Of a stretch of 64,000 bases of DNA, positions 16,336 through 25,096 are shown one piece after another. Position numbers and translations under genes: made by a program. Each line of letters starts with the position of its first letter. The first letter of the stretch is position 1. Source of the stretch: Polynucleobacter sp. SHI8 (lineage in GTDB: Bacteria > Pseudomonadota > Gammaproteobacteria > Burkholderiales > Burkholderiaceae); NCBI RefSeq assembly GCF_027944005.1, contig NZ_AP027204.1, positions 558,001 through 622,000 on the forward strand. The letters run 5' to 3'. Under the pieces are notes generated by a model that was not told the DNA's origin, did not search any database, and saw only the letters and a program-made list of their open reading frames with translations.

Positions 16336-19308
16336 ATGAATCTGACACGTAAATCCAGTAGTCGCGCTGCTTCTTCGCAGCATTTTGTACAACATTTAGC
16401 AAGAGGCCTTGATAACATCATCCCAACCATGGACCGTCGTGCTTTTTTAAAGCGCTCAGGTTTAGGTGTTGGAGTTGGTATTGCTGGCTCACAATTGACA
16501 TTAGTGAAAAAAGCCGATGCCATGGGCTCTAAACCCAATCCAGGTGGAGAAAAAGGTATTGTTGTTAAACGTACCGTCTGTTCTCATTGCTCAGTAGGTT
16601 GTGCAGTAGATGCCGTGGTTGAAAATGGTGTTTGGACAAGACAAGAGGCCGTGTTTGACTCTCCTATCAATATGGGAGCCCACTGTGCCAAAGGTGCCGC
16701 CTTGCGTGAGCATGGTCATGGCGAGCATCGTCTCAAATATCCAATGAAGTTAGTTGATGGCAAGTACAAGCGCATCTCATGGGATACTGCCCTTGAAGAG
16801 ATTACTGCCAAGATGAAGCAACTCAAGGCTGACAATGGACCTGATTCATTGTTCTTTATTGGTTCATCAAAGCACAACAATGAACAAGCTTATTTACTTC
16901 GTAAATTTGTATCATTCTTTGGTACCAACAATACCGATCACCAAGCGCGAATTTGCCACTCTACTACGGTAGCTGGGGTAGCGAATACTTGGGGTTACGG
17001 TGCCATGACGAATAGTTACAACGATATGCAAAATGCCAAAGCCGCTTTGTATATTGGCTCGAATGCTGCTGAAGCACATCCAGTATCTATGTTGCACTTG
17101 CTACATGCCAAAGAGAACGGTTGTAAGGTAATCGTTGTTGATCCTCGCTACACAAGAACAGCCGCCAAGTCTGATCAATATGTACGGATTCGTTCTGGTA
17201 GTGATATACCGTTTTTGTACGGTGTTTTGTATCACATCTTCAAAAATGGTTGGGAAGATAAAGACTATTTGAAGGCTCGTGTTCATGGCATGGATCAAAT
17301 TAAAAAAGAAGCTTTAGAAAAGTGGGACCCTAAGACAGTTGAAGAGGCATGTGGCGTTCCTGAGGCGCAGGTCTATCAAGTGGCTGAAACGATGGCAAAA
17401 AATCGCCCATCAACACTTGTATGGTGTATGGGACAAACTCAGCATACAACGGGTAATGCCATCGTTAGAATGTCTTGCCTTGTGCAATTGGCATTAGGTA
17501 ATGTTGGAAAATCTGGTGGTGGTACGAATATTTTCCGTGGTCACGATAACGTGCAAGGTGCAACAGACGTTGGCCCTAATCCAGATTCGTTGCCGGGCTA
17601 TTACGGTTTGGCAGCAGGCTCATGGAAGCACTTTGCTAAAGTTTGGGATGTAGATTACGACTGGATTAAGGCGCAGTACTCACCTGGCATGATGGAGAAA
17701 TCTGGAACGACGGTTTCTCGTTGGGTAGATGCAGTTCTTGAAAAGAATGAACTCATCGATCAACCTAGTAATGTAAAAGGTCTGTTTTTTTGGGGTCATG
17801 CACCGAACTCACAAACGCGTGGTGTGGATATGCAAAGAGCGATGGATGCACTAGAGCTCTTAGTAGTGGTTGATCCATACCCAAGTGCTACTGCAGGTAT
17901 GGCTGCGATGACGATTGAGGGATCTACGCCAGTCGCCAATCGCCAAGTCTATTTGTTGCCGGCTGCAACACAATTTGAAACATCCGGAACATGTACTGCT
18001 TCGAATCGTTCGATTCAATGGCGTGAAAAAGTCATTAACCCACTCTTTGAGTCTGTTCCTGACCATGTGTTGATGCAAGCTTTTGCTGATCGACTTGGAT
18101 TTGGAACTGAGTTATCGAAAAACTTCAAGATGATGGACTCTAAATTTGCTGGCAAAGATTGGAAAGAGCCACAAATTGAATCGATCCTCACAGAAATCAA
18201 TCGTTCTTGCTGGACCATTGGTTACACAGGTCAAACCCCTGATCGCCTTAAGGCGCATATGCGTAACATGCATCTCTTCGATCCTAAGACATTGAAGTCA
18301 AAAGGTGGAGTGGATAAAGAAACTGGGTATGACACTACGGGTGATTATTTTGGTTTGCCATGGCCATGTTGGGGTACCGCCGAACTTAAACATCCAGGAT
18401 CGCCAAACCTTTATGACACAAGTAAAACAGTGATGGATGGTGGTGGTAATTTCCGCGCCAACTTTGGTGTGGAAAAAGATGGCGTTAGTTTGTTGGCTGA
18501 TGATGGGTCTTACTCAAAAGATGCCGACATCAAAACTGGTTATCCTGAGTTCGATCACGTCTTACTGAAAAAACTCGGATGGTGGTCAGATTTAACTGAA
18601 GCTGAACAAAAAGCAGCTGAAGGCAAGAACTGGAAGACTGACTTATCTGGAGGTATCCAGCGTGTGGTGATTAAAGTACATAATTGTCATCCATTTGGTA
18701 ACGCAAAAGCTCGTGCAGTTGTTTGGAACTTCCCAGATCCGATTCCGAAACATCGTGAGCCTTTGTATGGTAACCGCCCAGATTTAACCGCAAAATATCC
18801 TGCGCAAGGTGATAAAAAAGCCTTCTGGAGATTACCGACATTGTATAAAACAGTACAAGACAAGAATATTGCGGACAAGGTTTATGAGAAGTTCCCAATT
18901 GTTCTTACTTCAGGTCGTTTAGTGGAGTATGAAGGTGGTGGTGAAGAAACTAGATCGAATCCTTGGCTTGCTGAATTGCAACAAGAAAACTTTGTTGAAA
19001 TTAATCCAAAAGCTGCAGCTGATCGCGGAATTAAAAATAACGATTATGTCTGGGTTAAAAGTCCAACAGGGGCAAAGATCAAAGTTCGAGCAATGGTGAC
19101 CAACCGAGTCGATGCTGAACATGCCTTTATTCCGTTCCACTTCTCAGGCTGGTATGAAGGCAAAGATATGTTGAAATACTATCCAGAAGGTGCTGCCCCA
19201 ATCGTTCGTGGTGAACCTGTGAATAACGTGACAACCTATGGTTATGACACAGTGACGATGATGCAAGAGACCAAAACGACAGTATGTCAAATTGAAAAAT
19301 TTGCCTAA
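16336..19308 (+). CDS. fdhA: Formate dehydrogenase catalytic (alpha) subunit, Cys-type
   Basis: Molybdenum or tungsten bis-MGD enzyme that oxidises formate to CO2, 990 residues. A twin-arginine signal (DRRAFLKRSGLGVGVGIAGS) starts near residue 33, so the product is exported folded to the periplasm. The [4Fe-4S] ligands sit in CSHCSVGC and AHCAKG (about residues 79-117). The active-site residue is Cys207 in HQARICHSTTVAG, where E. coli FdnG has selenocysteine; the codon is TGC and no stop codon interrupts the frame. The C-terminal molybdopterin-dinucleotide domain contains VLTSGRLVEYEGGGEETRSNPWLAELQ. It is followed by the Fe-S, lipoprotein and cytochrome b genes in one tight operon. Confidence 0.97.
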   Translation: MNLTRKSSSRAASSQHFVQHLARGLDNIIPTMDRRAFLKRSGLGVGVGIAGSQLTLVKKADAMGSKPNPGGEKGIVVKRTVCSHCSVGCAVDAVVENGVWTRQEAVFDSPINMGAHCAKGAALREHGHGEHRLKYPMKLVDGKYKRISWDTALEEITAKMKQLKADNGPDSLFFIGSSKHNNEQAYLLRKFVSFFGTNNTDHQARICHSTTVAGVANTWGYGAMTNSYNDMQNAKAALYIGSNAAEAHPVSMLHLLHAKENGCKVIVVDPRYTRTAAKSDQYVRIRSGSDIPFLYGVLYHIFKNGWEDKDYLKARVHGMDQIKKEALEKWDPKTVEEACGVPEAQVYQVAETMAKNRPSTLVWCMGQTQHTTGNAIVRMSCLVQLALGNVGKSGGGTNIFRGHDNVQGATDVGPNPDSLPGYYGLAAGSWKHFAKVWDVDYDWIKAQYSPGMMEKSGTTVSRWVDAVLEKNELIDQPSNVKGLFFWGHAPNSQTRGVDMQRAMDALELLVVVDPYPSATAGMAAMTIEGSTPVANRQVYLLPAATQFETSGTCTASNRSIQWREKVINPLFESVPDHVLMQAFADRLGFGTELSKNFKMMDSKFAGKDWKEPQIESILTEINRSCWTIGYTGQTPDRLKAHMRNMHLFDPKTLKSKGGVDKETGYDTTGDYFGLPWPCWGTAELKHPGSPNLYDTSKTVMDGGGNFRANFGVEKDGVSLLADDGSYSKDADIKTGYPEFDHVLLKKLGWWSDLTEAEQKAAEGKNWKTDLSGGIQRVVIKVHNCHPFGNAKARAVVWNFPDPIPKHREPLYGNRPDLTAKYPAQGDKKAFWRLPTLYKTVQDKNIADKVYEKFPIVLTSGRLVEYEGGGEETRSNPWLAELQQENFVEINPKAAADRGIKNNDYVWVKSPTGAKIKVRAMVTNRVDAEHAFIPFHFSGWYEGKDMLKYYPEGAAPIVRGEPVNNVTTYGYDTVTMMQETKTTVCQIEKFA

Positions 19309-19335
19309 ACCAGTAAAAGATCAGAGGAAAATATC

Positions 19336-19977
19336 ATGGCAAGAATGAAATTTATATGTGACACAGAGCGTTGTATTGAATGTAACGGCTGTGTCACAGC
19401 TTGTAAAAACGAACACGAAGTACCTTGGGGCGTGAATCGTCGTCGTGTTGTTACGATTAACGACGGTGAAATTGGCGCAGAAAAATCCCTTTCTGTCGCT
19501 TGTATGCACTGTTCAGACGCACCTTGCATGGCAGTATGTCCTGTAGATTGTTTCTACAAAACAGATGAAGGTGTTGTATTACATAACAAAGATACCTGTA
19601 TAGGTTGTGGATACTGCTCCTATGCATGTCCGTTTGGCGCGCCTCAATTCCCAAGCCAAGGAACATTTGGGATGCGCGGCAAAATGGATAAGTGTACGTT
19701 CTGTGCCGGCGGTCCTGAAGAGCATGGTTCACAAGCTGAGTTTGAAAAATATGGCCGTAACCGTTTAGCTGAAGGTAAGTTACCTGCTTGTGCAGAAATG
19801 TGTTCAACCAAGGCGCTATTAGCTGGTGATGGTGATGTGGTTTCAGATATTTTCAGAAACCGTGTTACACATCGTCAAAGTAATGGTAAAGCTGCGGGTG
19901 GAGATGTATTTGGCTGGGGTACAGCTTACGGTATGCCGAAGAAAGATGCTGCTCCTGCTGCTGGAGCAAAATCATGA
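19336..19977 (+). CDS. fdhB: Formate dehydrogenase iron-sulfur (beta) subunit
   Basis: Electron-transfer subunit of 213 residues. Four [4Fe-4S] motifs are seen: CIECNGCVTACKNEH, CMHCSDAPCMAVCPVDC, CIGCGYCSYACPFG and a fourth formed by CTFCAGG with CAEMC. This arrangement matches the FdnH/FdoH-like family, although it lacks a long C-terminal membrane anchor, the tail after GWGTAYG being only Ala/Lys-rich. It relays electrons from the catalytic subunit to the cytochrome b subunit. The stop overlaps the start of the small lipoprotein gene by 4 bases (ATGA). Confidence 0.96.
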   Translation: MARMKFICDTERCIECNGCVTACKNEHEVPWGVNRRRVVTINDGEIGAEKSLSVACMHCSDAPCMAVCPVDCFYKTDEGVVLHNKDTCIGCGYCSYACPFGAPQFPSQGTFGMRGKMDKCTFCAGGPEEHGSQAEFEKYGRNRLAEGKLPACAEMCSTKALLAGDGDVVSDIFRNRVTHRQSNGKAAGGDVFGWGTAYGMPKKDAAPAAGAKS

Positions 19978-20192
19978 AAATCATCGCGACATTACTCTGC
20001 TTATTATTTTTAGTTGCTTGTTCAGAAAAAGTTCAGAACATTGGAACTCGTAAAAATGTAGATTTGCCATCCTATATGGGTGCTAAAAATGGTTATGTAG
20101 AGAAAAATTGGACTCCAGGCGATAAAACAAGCTGGGAAGTACAATTAAAGTCTCGCGCAAAAGGGCAAGACGAATATACTCGCGTCGAGTAA
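19974..20192 (+). CDS. Small lipoprotein within the formate dehydrogenase operon
   Basis: Predicted 72-residue lipoprotein: signal MKIIATLLCLLFLVACSEK with lipobox LVAC and acylated Cys at about residue 16. The mature part is short and polar (NIGTRKNVDLPSYMGAKNGY, then EKNWTPGDKTSWEVQLKSR) with no recognised domain. It overlaps the beta-subunit stop by 4 bases and sits before the cytochrome b subunit, so it is translated with the complex. I infer a periplasm-facing accessory or stabilising role, but no function is known to me. Confidence 0.8.
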   Translation: MKIIATLLCLLFLVACSEKVQNIGTRKNVDLPSYMGAKNGYVEKNWTPGDKTSWEVQLKSRAKGQDEYTRVE

Positions 20193-20211
20193 TTTTCAAA
20201 AAGGATAAGGC

Positions 20212-21306
20212 ATGAATCATTTCAAACAATTACTTGCAAGTTTTATGGTGGTATTCGTTTGTTCAATGCTTGGTTTTGCTCACGCGCAAACACTCGCCCC
20301 AAAAGTTGAATCTGCAAACATTATGGATGTAGAAAAAGGGTCTGATGCAAAAGCGCAGCGGGAACGTGCAGTAACTCAACCAGCAAACAACGCTCCTATG
20401 TGGCGTGCCGTGAATTCTGATGAAGCGCACTATGTTTCAATTCCAAATAAAGAAGCGGGCGTTTTGATTCAAAAGTCAGGTCAAGATTGGCGCTTGTTGC
20501 GTAATGGCGTCATTACTGTGTTTGGTGGGTGGCTCCTTGTTTTAGTTGTTTCAGCTATTGCAGCGCTCTATTTTATGAAAGGTGCAATCAAACTGAACGA
20601 ACCCCCAACTGGCCGAAAAATTGAGCGTTTCACTGCTCTTGAGAGATTAGTACATTGGACAATGGCTTATAGTTTTGTCACATTAGCCATAACAGGTTTA
20701 TTTATCTTATTTGGTAAACATGTCTTGATGCCAATTATTGGACACTCTGTGCATGGCATTATTTTGTTTATCTTTAAAAATGTACACAATATCGTTGGAC
20801 CACTGTTTACCGTAAGCATTGTTGTATTTTTTGTGATGGTAGTAAAAGATAACTTACCGCAAAAAGGCGACTGGGCTTGGATAAAATCTGGTGGTGGAAT
20901 CTTTGGACACGTTGATGCCGCAAGATTCAATGCCGGTGAGAAAATCTACTTTTGGTTAGGTATGACAGCACTTGGTACCATTGTTGCAGGCTCAGGTTGG
21001 GTCTTAGATATGATTGTTCCTGGCTTAGAGTATTGGCGTGGCACTATGCAAGTTGCTAATATCGTGCACGTTATTAGCGCTATCCTCATTATGGTGTTTG
21101 TGATGGGCCATATCTACATTGGTACCATCGGAACTGAAGGTGCCCTTGATGGTATGAAAACCGGTTACTGTGATGAATCTTGGGCAAGGCAGCATCATGG
21201 TATTTGGTTAGATGACATCAATTCTGGAAAAATACCTGCTTCACGCGAACCAGAAAATGCACCTTTAAGTAATATTGCGAAGAAAATAGTAAGGACAACA
21301 ACATGA
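20212..21306 (+). CDS. fdhC: Formate dehydrogenase cytochrome b556 (gamma) subunit
   Basis: Membrane subunit of 364 residues that passes electrons from formate to quinone. An N-terminal signal peptide (LLASFMVVFVCSMLGFAHAQ) is followed by a periplasmic stretch of about 80 residues, then a transmembrane helix (VITVFGGWLLVLVVSAIAALYFM) and four more. The haem-ligand histidines lie in ALERLVHWTMAYSFVTLAITG, GHSVHGIILF and VVHVISAILIMVFVMGHIYIG-like helices. The signal plus linker is an elaboration over E. coli FdnI (217 residues) typical of the longer FdoI variants in Burkholderiales. Its stop overlaps the next gene by 4 bases. Confidence 0.95.
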   Translation: MNHFKQLLASFMVVFVCSMLGFAHAQTLAPKVESANIMDVEKGSDAKAQRERAVTQPANNAPMWRAVNSDEAHYVSIPNKEAGVLIQKSGQDWRLLRNGVITVFGGWLLVLVVSAIAALYFMKGAIKLNEPPTGRKIERFTALERLVHWTMAYSFVTLAITGLFILFGKHVLMPIIGHSVHGIILFIFKNVHNIVGPLFTVSIVVFFVMVVKDNLPQKGDWAWIKSGGGIFGHVDAARFNAGEKIYFWLGMTALGTIVAGSGWVLDMIVPGLEYWRGTMQVANIVHVISAILIMVFVMGHIYIGTIGTEGALDGMKTGYCDESWARQHHGIWLDDINSGKIPASREPENAPLSNIAKKIVRTTT

Positions 21307-21644
21307 GAAAAATAACCTATTTAACATCCGTTGCTTTGTTAGCGATGAGCGTTTCTTTTGCAAGCTTGGCCAAGTTGCCAGATTTAACTCCTGAAGCAAA
21401 AGAAGCTGCTGATTTAGCTAAAGCGAAAGCCGCACATGGTGATAAAAAAGCAGCCTATTTGCTGTGTAATGCACAAAATAAAGTTGCAAAAACATATGCT
21501 GTGAAGGATAAAGTGGTTTCAACACCTGAGTGTGTTGATCCAGGGGAATTCAAGGCTCCTGATGTTGCTGCAACGGCTACTCCTGCAAAACCAGCCGAAG
21601 TGGCTAATGCACCTGCAAAACCTGCAGACACTGCTAAAAAATAA
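21303..21644 (+). CDS. Small exported protein at the end of the fdh operon
   Basis: Predicted 113-residue periplasmic protein. A signal peptide (ITYLTSVALLAMSVSFASLA) is followed by a helical Ala/Lys-rich part with two cysteines (LLCNAQNKVAKTY and STPECVDPGEF) and a low-complexity tail of repeated PAKPAE/PAKPAD units. It overlaps the cytochrome b gene by 4 bases and is last before the terminator, so it is co-expressed with formate dehydrogenase. The family is not one I can name; similar short exported proteins occur in fdh loci of Burkholderiales. The two Cys could form a disulfide. Confidence 0.75.
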   Translation: MRKITYLTSVALLAMSVSFASLAKLPDLTPEAKEAADLAKAKAAHGDKKAAYLLCNAQNKVAKTYAVKDKVVSTPECVDPGEFKAPDVAATATPAKPAEVANAPAKPADTAKK

Positions 21645-21660
21645 TTAATTAACTACTAAT

Positions 21661-21693
21661 AAGCCCTTTATGTTCTTCATAAAGGGCTTTCTT
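21661..21693 (+). terminator. Terminator at the end of the formate dehydrogenase operon
   Basis: Perfect 12-bp stem AAGCCCTTTATG (21661-21672) / CATAAAGGGCTT (21678-21689) with a 5-base loop and a short T-rich tail. It ends 14 bases before the fdhD start, so fdhD is probably expressed by readthrough or from its own promoter. Confidence 0.88.
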
Positions 21694-21706
21694 GTATCAT
21701 CATTTC

Positions 21707-22549
21707 ATGAACTCTTATCGTCCCCAGCTTTCGAACGAAGCACTACCATTAACTCATCAAATTCAGGTGATTGATGAAAAGGGGCGAATCCAAGATATTG
21801 AAATTCCAGGTGAGCGTCCCTTAACCATTTACCTTGATAAAAAAGAAGTGGTGACATTGATGACTCTTGGAGGGGCACCTGAAGCCCTAACTTTAGGATA
21901 TTTAAGAAATCAGCGCCTAGTTACATCGATCACTGATATACAGAGTATTCAGGTGGATTGGGAGACGGACTCCGTCGCTGTTAAAACCAATGTTTCACCA
22001 GAGTCAGTCGCACAACGAACAGAGAAAAAAACGGTCACCTCTGGATGTGGTCAAGGGACCATGTTTGGGGACTTTATGAGTGAGCTAGAAGCACTTCAGA
22101 TACCAGAAGATGTTTATTTATCTCAGGGACATATTGAAAAGGTGATTGACTGTATTCGCACCCATCCTTCTATTTATAAAAAAGCTGGATCAGTGCATGC
22201 CTGCGCTGTATTTAAAAATAATGAAGATGGACCAGAGTTGGTTTATTTCATTGAGGATGTTGGACGTCACAATGCAGTCGATGCGATTTCAGGACTCATG
22301 TGGTTAGATCAAATGTCAGGTGAGCAATTAATTTTTTATACAACTGGAAGATTGACGTCTGAGATGGTCATTAAGGGCGGACAAATGGGGATACCATTTT
22401 TGCTCACTCGCTCAGGAGTTACGCAAATGGGACTGTCTCTTGCAAAACAAATTAAAATGACCATCATGGCCCGTTGTTCTGGAGAACATTTTTTAGTTTA
22501 TGAAGGTGCAAACAGAATACAATTTAGAGCACCAAGTCAAACCGCGTAA
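21707..22549 (+). CDS. fdhD: Formate dehydrogenase accessory sulfurtransferase FdhD
   Basis: Delivers sulfur from cysteine desulfurase to the Mo/W-bisMGD cofactor of formate dehydrogenase; 280 residues. Characteristic blocks are PLTIYLDKKEVVTLMTLGGAPEALTLGYLRNQRLV, SGCGQGTMFG, FIEDVGRHNAVDAISG and FYTTGRLTSEMVIKGGQMGIP. Only Cys114 is present in the loop that in E. coli is a CxxC pair; the second position is Gly-Thr here. The ATG at 21707 lies just after the terminator of the preceding operon, and no clear Shine-Dalgarno is visible. A TTG upstream would begin within the terminator and is rejected. Confidence 0.94.
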   Translation: MNSYRPQLSNEALPLTHQIQVIDEKGRIQDIEIPGERPLTIYLDKKEVVTLMTLGGAPEALTLGYLRNQRLVTSITDIQSIQVDWETDSVAVKTNVSPESVAQRTEKKTVTSGCGQGTMFGDFMSELEALQIPEDVYLSQGHIEKVIDCIRTHPSIYKKAGSVHACAVFKNNEDGPELVYFIEDVGRHNAVDAISGLMWLDQMSGEQLIFYTTGRLTSEMVIKGGQMGIPFLLTRSGVTQMGLSLAKQIKMTIMARCSGEHFLVYEGANRIQFRAPSQTA

Positions 22550-22593
22550 GTTTCATAATTAAACATCATCAATTAACGTAAAGAATAACTGAA

Positions 22594-23163
22594 ATGGCAA
22601 TTAAATCAGATCGTTGGATAAAAAAAATGTGTGCCGAGCAGGGCATGATTGAACCATTTGAGCCTGGGCAAATTCGTACGAATGATGCCGGACAAAAAAT
22701 AGTGAGTTATGGCACATCTAGTTATGGCTATGACATCCGTTGCGCCCCTGAGTTCAAGATTTTTACTAATATCAATAGCACCATAGTTGACCCGAAAAAT
22801 TTTGATGAAAAGTCTTTTGTGGATTTCCATGGAGATGTTTGTATTATCCCCCCCAATTCTTTTGCTTTAGCAAGAACGGTTGAGTATTTCCGAATTCCGA
22901 GAAATGTACTGACTATTTGTGTGGGTAAAAGCACCTATGCAAGATGTGGCATTATCGTGAACGTCACCCCATTTGAACCTGAGTGGGAAGGTTACGTCAC
23001 CCTAGAGTTTTCCAATACCACACCATTGCCAGCTAAAATCTATGCTGGTGAAGGATGTGCGCAGGTCTTGTTCTTTGAGAGCGATGAAGTATGCGAGACC
23101 TCTTATAAAGATCGAAATGGTAAATATCAAGGACAAGTCGGAGTTACATTACCGAAGACTTAA
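22594..23163 (+). CDS. dcd: dCTP deaminase
   Basis: Deaminates dCTP to dUTP for thymidylate synthesis; 189 residues, the standard length. The core contains SYGYDIRCAPEFKIF, the nucleotide-binding segment CVGKSTYARCGIIVNVTPFEPEWEGYVTLEFSNTTPLPAKIYAGEGCAQVLFFE and the C-terminal KYQGQVGVTLPKT, which in the family closes over the substrate. The catalytic glutamate is the E of PEWEGYVTLEF. It is separated from the Fic region by a short hairpin and about 360 bases of non-coding sequence. Confidence 0.97.
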   Translation: MAIKSDRWIKKMCAEQGMIEPFEPGQIRTNDAGQKIVSYGTSSYGYDIRCAPEFKIFTNINSTIVDPKNFDEKSFVDFHGDVCIIPPNSFALARTVEYFRIPRNVLTICVGKSTYARCGIIVNVTPFEPEWEGYVTLEFSNTTPLPAKIYAGEGCAQVLFFESDEVCETSYKDRNGKYQGQVGVTLPKT

Positions 23164-23181
23164 TTACTTGGAAAAGTAATT
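23162..23181 (+). terminator. Weak hairpin after dcd
   Basis: Perfect 8-bp inverted repeat AATTACTT / AAGTAATT with a GGAA loop, overlapping the dcd stop codon. No T run follows, so it may only stabilise the 3' end. Bases 23182-23364 contain no other feature I can support. Confidence 0.35.
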
Positions 23182-23364
23182 GACTGATTCGTTTAAATTG
23201 GTAAGTTTCTCTGCAGACCCATTAGCTAGAGCATTGGCAAACGATGGTTCAGTTCATCGGTTGACATATTCTCTTGATCATTAGGTGACGTGCCAACAAA
23301 ACTGCATATTCAAGGAAATACAAGCTTTTGGGTGCTGTATATTAAAAAAGTGCTTAGACCTCTA

Positions 23365-23512
23365 TTTCGTACGAAAAAGTGAGGATATGTTTAAAAATGT
23401 AAGAATTTGTTGAAGTTTGTAAGAAAAAGTATTTAAAAGTATGTTTTTGTAAGAAAAAGTATGTTTTCGTACGAAAAAGTGTGAGAAGATAAGTTTTTGT
23501 ACGAAAAAGTGT
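23365..23512. repeat. Six helically phased direct repeats upstream of the Fic gene
   Basis: Non-coding 363-base gap between dcd and fic. Its second half contains six copies of a 15-17 base element, consensus TTTsGTAmGAAAAAGTrT, starting at 23365, 23396 (degenerate), 23416, 23446, 23466 and 23496. Spacings are 31, 20, 30, 20 and 30 bases, so the copies lie on about one face of the helix and form three 50-base double units. Two copies (23365, 23466) contain the perfect palindrome TTTCGTACGAAA. The last copy ends 14 bases before the Fic ATG. Probable operator array; the binding protein is unknown. Confidence 0.8.
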
Positions 23513-23526
23513 GGCATGAGAAAAAC

Positions 23527-24996
23527 ATGAGTGATATAGGCTATTCACAAGTAAAAAGTCAGCTTGGTCTGAGTGCTTTTGAACCGCTAGTACCCGCACG
23601 CCTTGCCTCGGTAACCAGTGTAACAGCCACCCGAGGCGCGCTATTGATACCGGCAAAAGTAGCCCCCAAGGATGGTCGCCCATTAAGTCACCTTTTATTT
23701 GCATTAAAGCATGAGGGGGTTAATCTCCAATTGCTATCGCAGGCTCTAAGAAAAATCCCAGCCCAAGATATGCTAGTTGCCATGAGCGAATCGCCAACGG
23801 GGGTATACATTCGTACGGCTTGTTTTTTGTGGGAAGCCTTTAATAAGCAAGAGTTAAAGGGTGTGCCAACAATTACTGGGCTAATGGTTAATTTATTTGA
23901 CCCTAAAAAATACATTACTGGCCCAAGCATACGCAACGCTAAATGGCGGGTTAATTTCAATGGCCTGGGTTCTTTGGATTACTGCGTAACGGTGGAGCGA
24001 ACTGCACGTATTAATAGTTTGCTTGAGTTCAATATTTTGCAAAAAGCCAATCAATTTCTGTCAGAGCTAGGTGAGGGAGCATCAGATAGAGCCATGTCCT
24101 GGGCATATTTAAGCGAGACCAGAAGCTCTTTTGAGATTGAACATGAAACACCAAGTGCTTCTAAGGCAGAAGCATTTGTAGAGTTGCTGAAAAAAGCGCA
24201 CCTAACAACGCAATTGAATGAAGAGTACTTGGTTGGATTACAAAATACCGCCATAACAAATCCATTAGATAAAGCAACTCATTATCGACATGAGCAAAAC
24301 TGGTTAAGTAGCCCGTTACGAGGGGCTGCTGGCGTAACGTATGTTCCGCCACCACATGAGATCGTTAATGATTTGATGAAGAGCCTGGTCCATTTTGCTA
24401 ATGTATCTCCAAATCAGATTGACCCCTTGGTTGCAGCTTCGATTATTTCATTCGGTTTTGTTTTCATCCACCCATTTATGGATGGTAATGGGCGTTTGTC
24501 ACGATTTCTATTTCATCATGCTTTGTGCCAGTCTGGTTCTTTGAAGAATGGCTTACTTCTACCAGTATCTATTGCGATGAAGCGTAATGAAGATTTATAC
24601 CTTGCTGCTCTTAAGAGCTTTTCTGAACCCGCGCGCAAGCGTTGGGAGGTTATTTGGATTGATGGTGATGACTATCGAATGACATTCAAATCTGATGATT
24701 CTTTATATCGCTATTGGAATGCTACTGCCTGTGTTGAGTTTGGATTGGAGATGGCTAAGCAAGCATTAGAAAAAGACTTAAGGGAAGAAATGGAGTTCTT
24801 GGCAAAGTACGATCTCATTTATCGTGCTATAGATGATCAGTATGATGTTCGGGGCAAGGATCTTAATACGCTAATTCTGACCTGTATGGAACAAAATGGA
24901 AAGCTATCGACTAACCGGCGTAAGAAGTTTGTCGCAACAGTTCCAGTTGAGATATTTGATGCCGTTGAGGCCCAATATAAAAAGGTAATGGGCTGA
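23527..24996 (+). CDS. Fic-domain protein (probable AMP-transferase)
   Basis: Protein of 489 residues with a complete Fic motif, HPFMDGNGRLSR at His315-Arg326, which in the family transfers AMP or another nucleotide moiety to a target hydroxyl. An inhibitory-helix-like element RSSFEIEHE lies at residues 199-207, close to the class II SxxxE(G/N) consensus, so activity is probably self-restrained. The C-terminal region (LNTLILTCMEQNGKLSTNRRKKF) looks like a degenerate winged helix. The start at 23527 follows the last upstream repeat; the open frame continues to 23497, which would overlap it. The first 150 codons look richer in GC than neighbouring genes by eye, so recent acquisition is possible. 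Target unknown. Confidence 0.88.
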   Translation: MSDIGYSQVKSQLGLSAFEPLVPARLASVTSVTATRGALLIPAKVAPKDGRPLSHLLFALKHEGVNLQLLSQALRKIPAQDMLVAMSESPTGVYIRTACFLWEAFNKQELKGVPTITGLMVNLFDPKKYITGPSIRNAKWRVNFNGLGSLDYCVTVERTARINSLLEFNILQKANQFLSELGEGASDRAMSWAYLSETRSSFEIEHETPSASKAEAFVELLKKAHLTTQLNEEYLVGLQNTAITNPLDKATHYRHEQNWLSSPLRGAAGVTYVPPPHEIVNDLMKSLVHFANVSPNQIDPLVAASIISFGFVFIHPFMDGNGRLSRFLFHHALCQSGSLKNGLLLPVSIAMKRNEDLYLAALKSFSEPARKRWEVIWIDGDDYRMTFKSDDSLYRYWNATACVEFGLEMAKQALEKDLREEMEFLAKYDLIYRAIDDQYDVRGKDLNTLILTCMEQNGKLSTNRRKKFVATVPVEIFDAVEAQYKKVMG

Positions 24997-25096
24997 TTCA
25001 GGAGATCAAAACCCTCAATACCTCTATCAATTAGGGCCTCATAAAATGCGGTTAATGACTCCTTAATGGGGTTGTCCACAGCTAAGTTAATAGTTT

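Noticed and set aside
16900..17000. Selenocysteine in the formate dehydrogenase alpha subunit
   Set aside because: The active-site codon is TGC (Cys207), not TGA, and the frame is uninterrupted, so no SECIS element is needed.
23365..23512. The repeat array as a CRISPR array or plasmid iterons
   Set aside because: Repeats are only about 15 bases, with 5-15 base gaps between units and no unique spacers of constant length; there are no cas genes and no rep gene. A promoter operator fits better.
23354..23704. Minus-strand open frame with repeated FRTKTY-like peptides
   Set aside because: It is only the translation of the upstream repeats plus an antisense part of the Fic gene.
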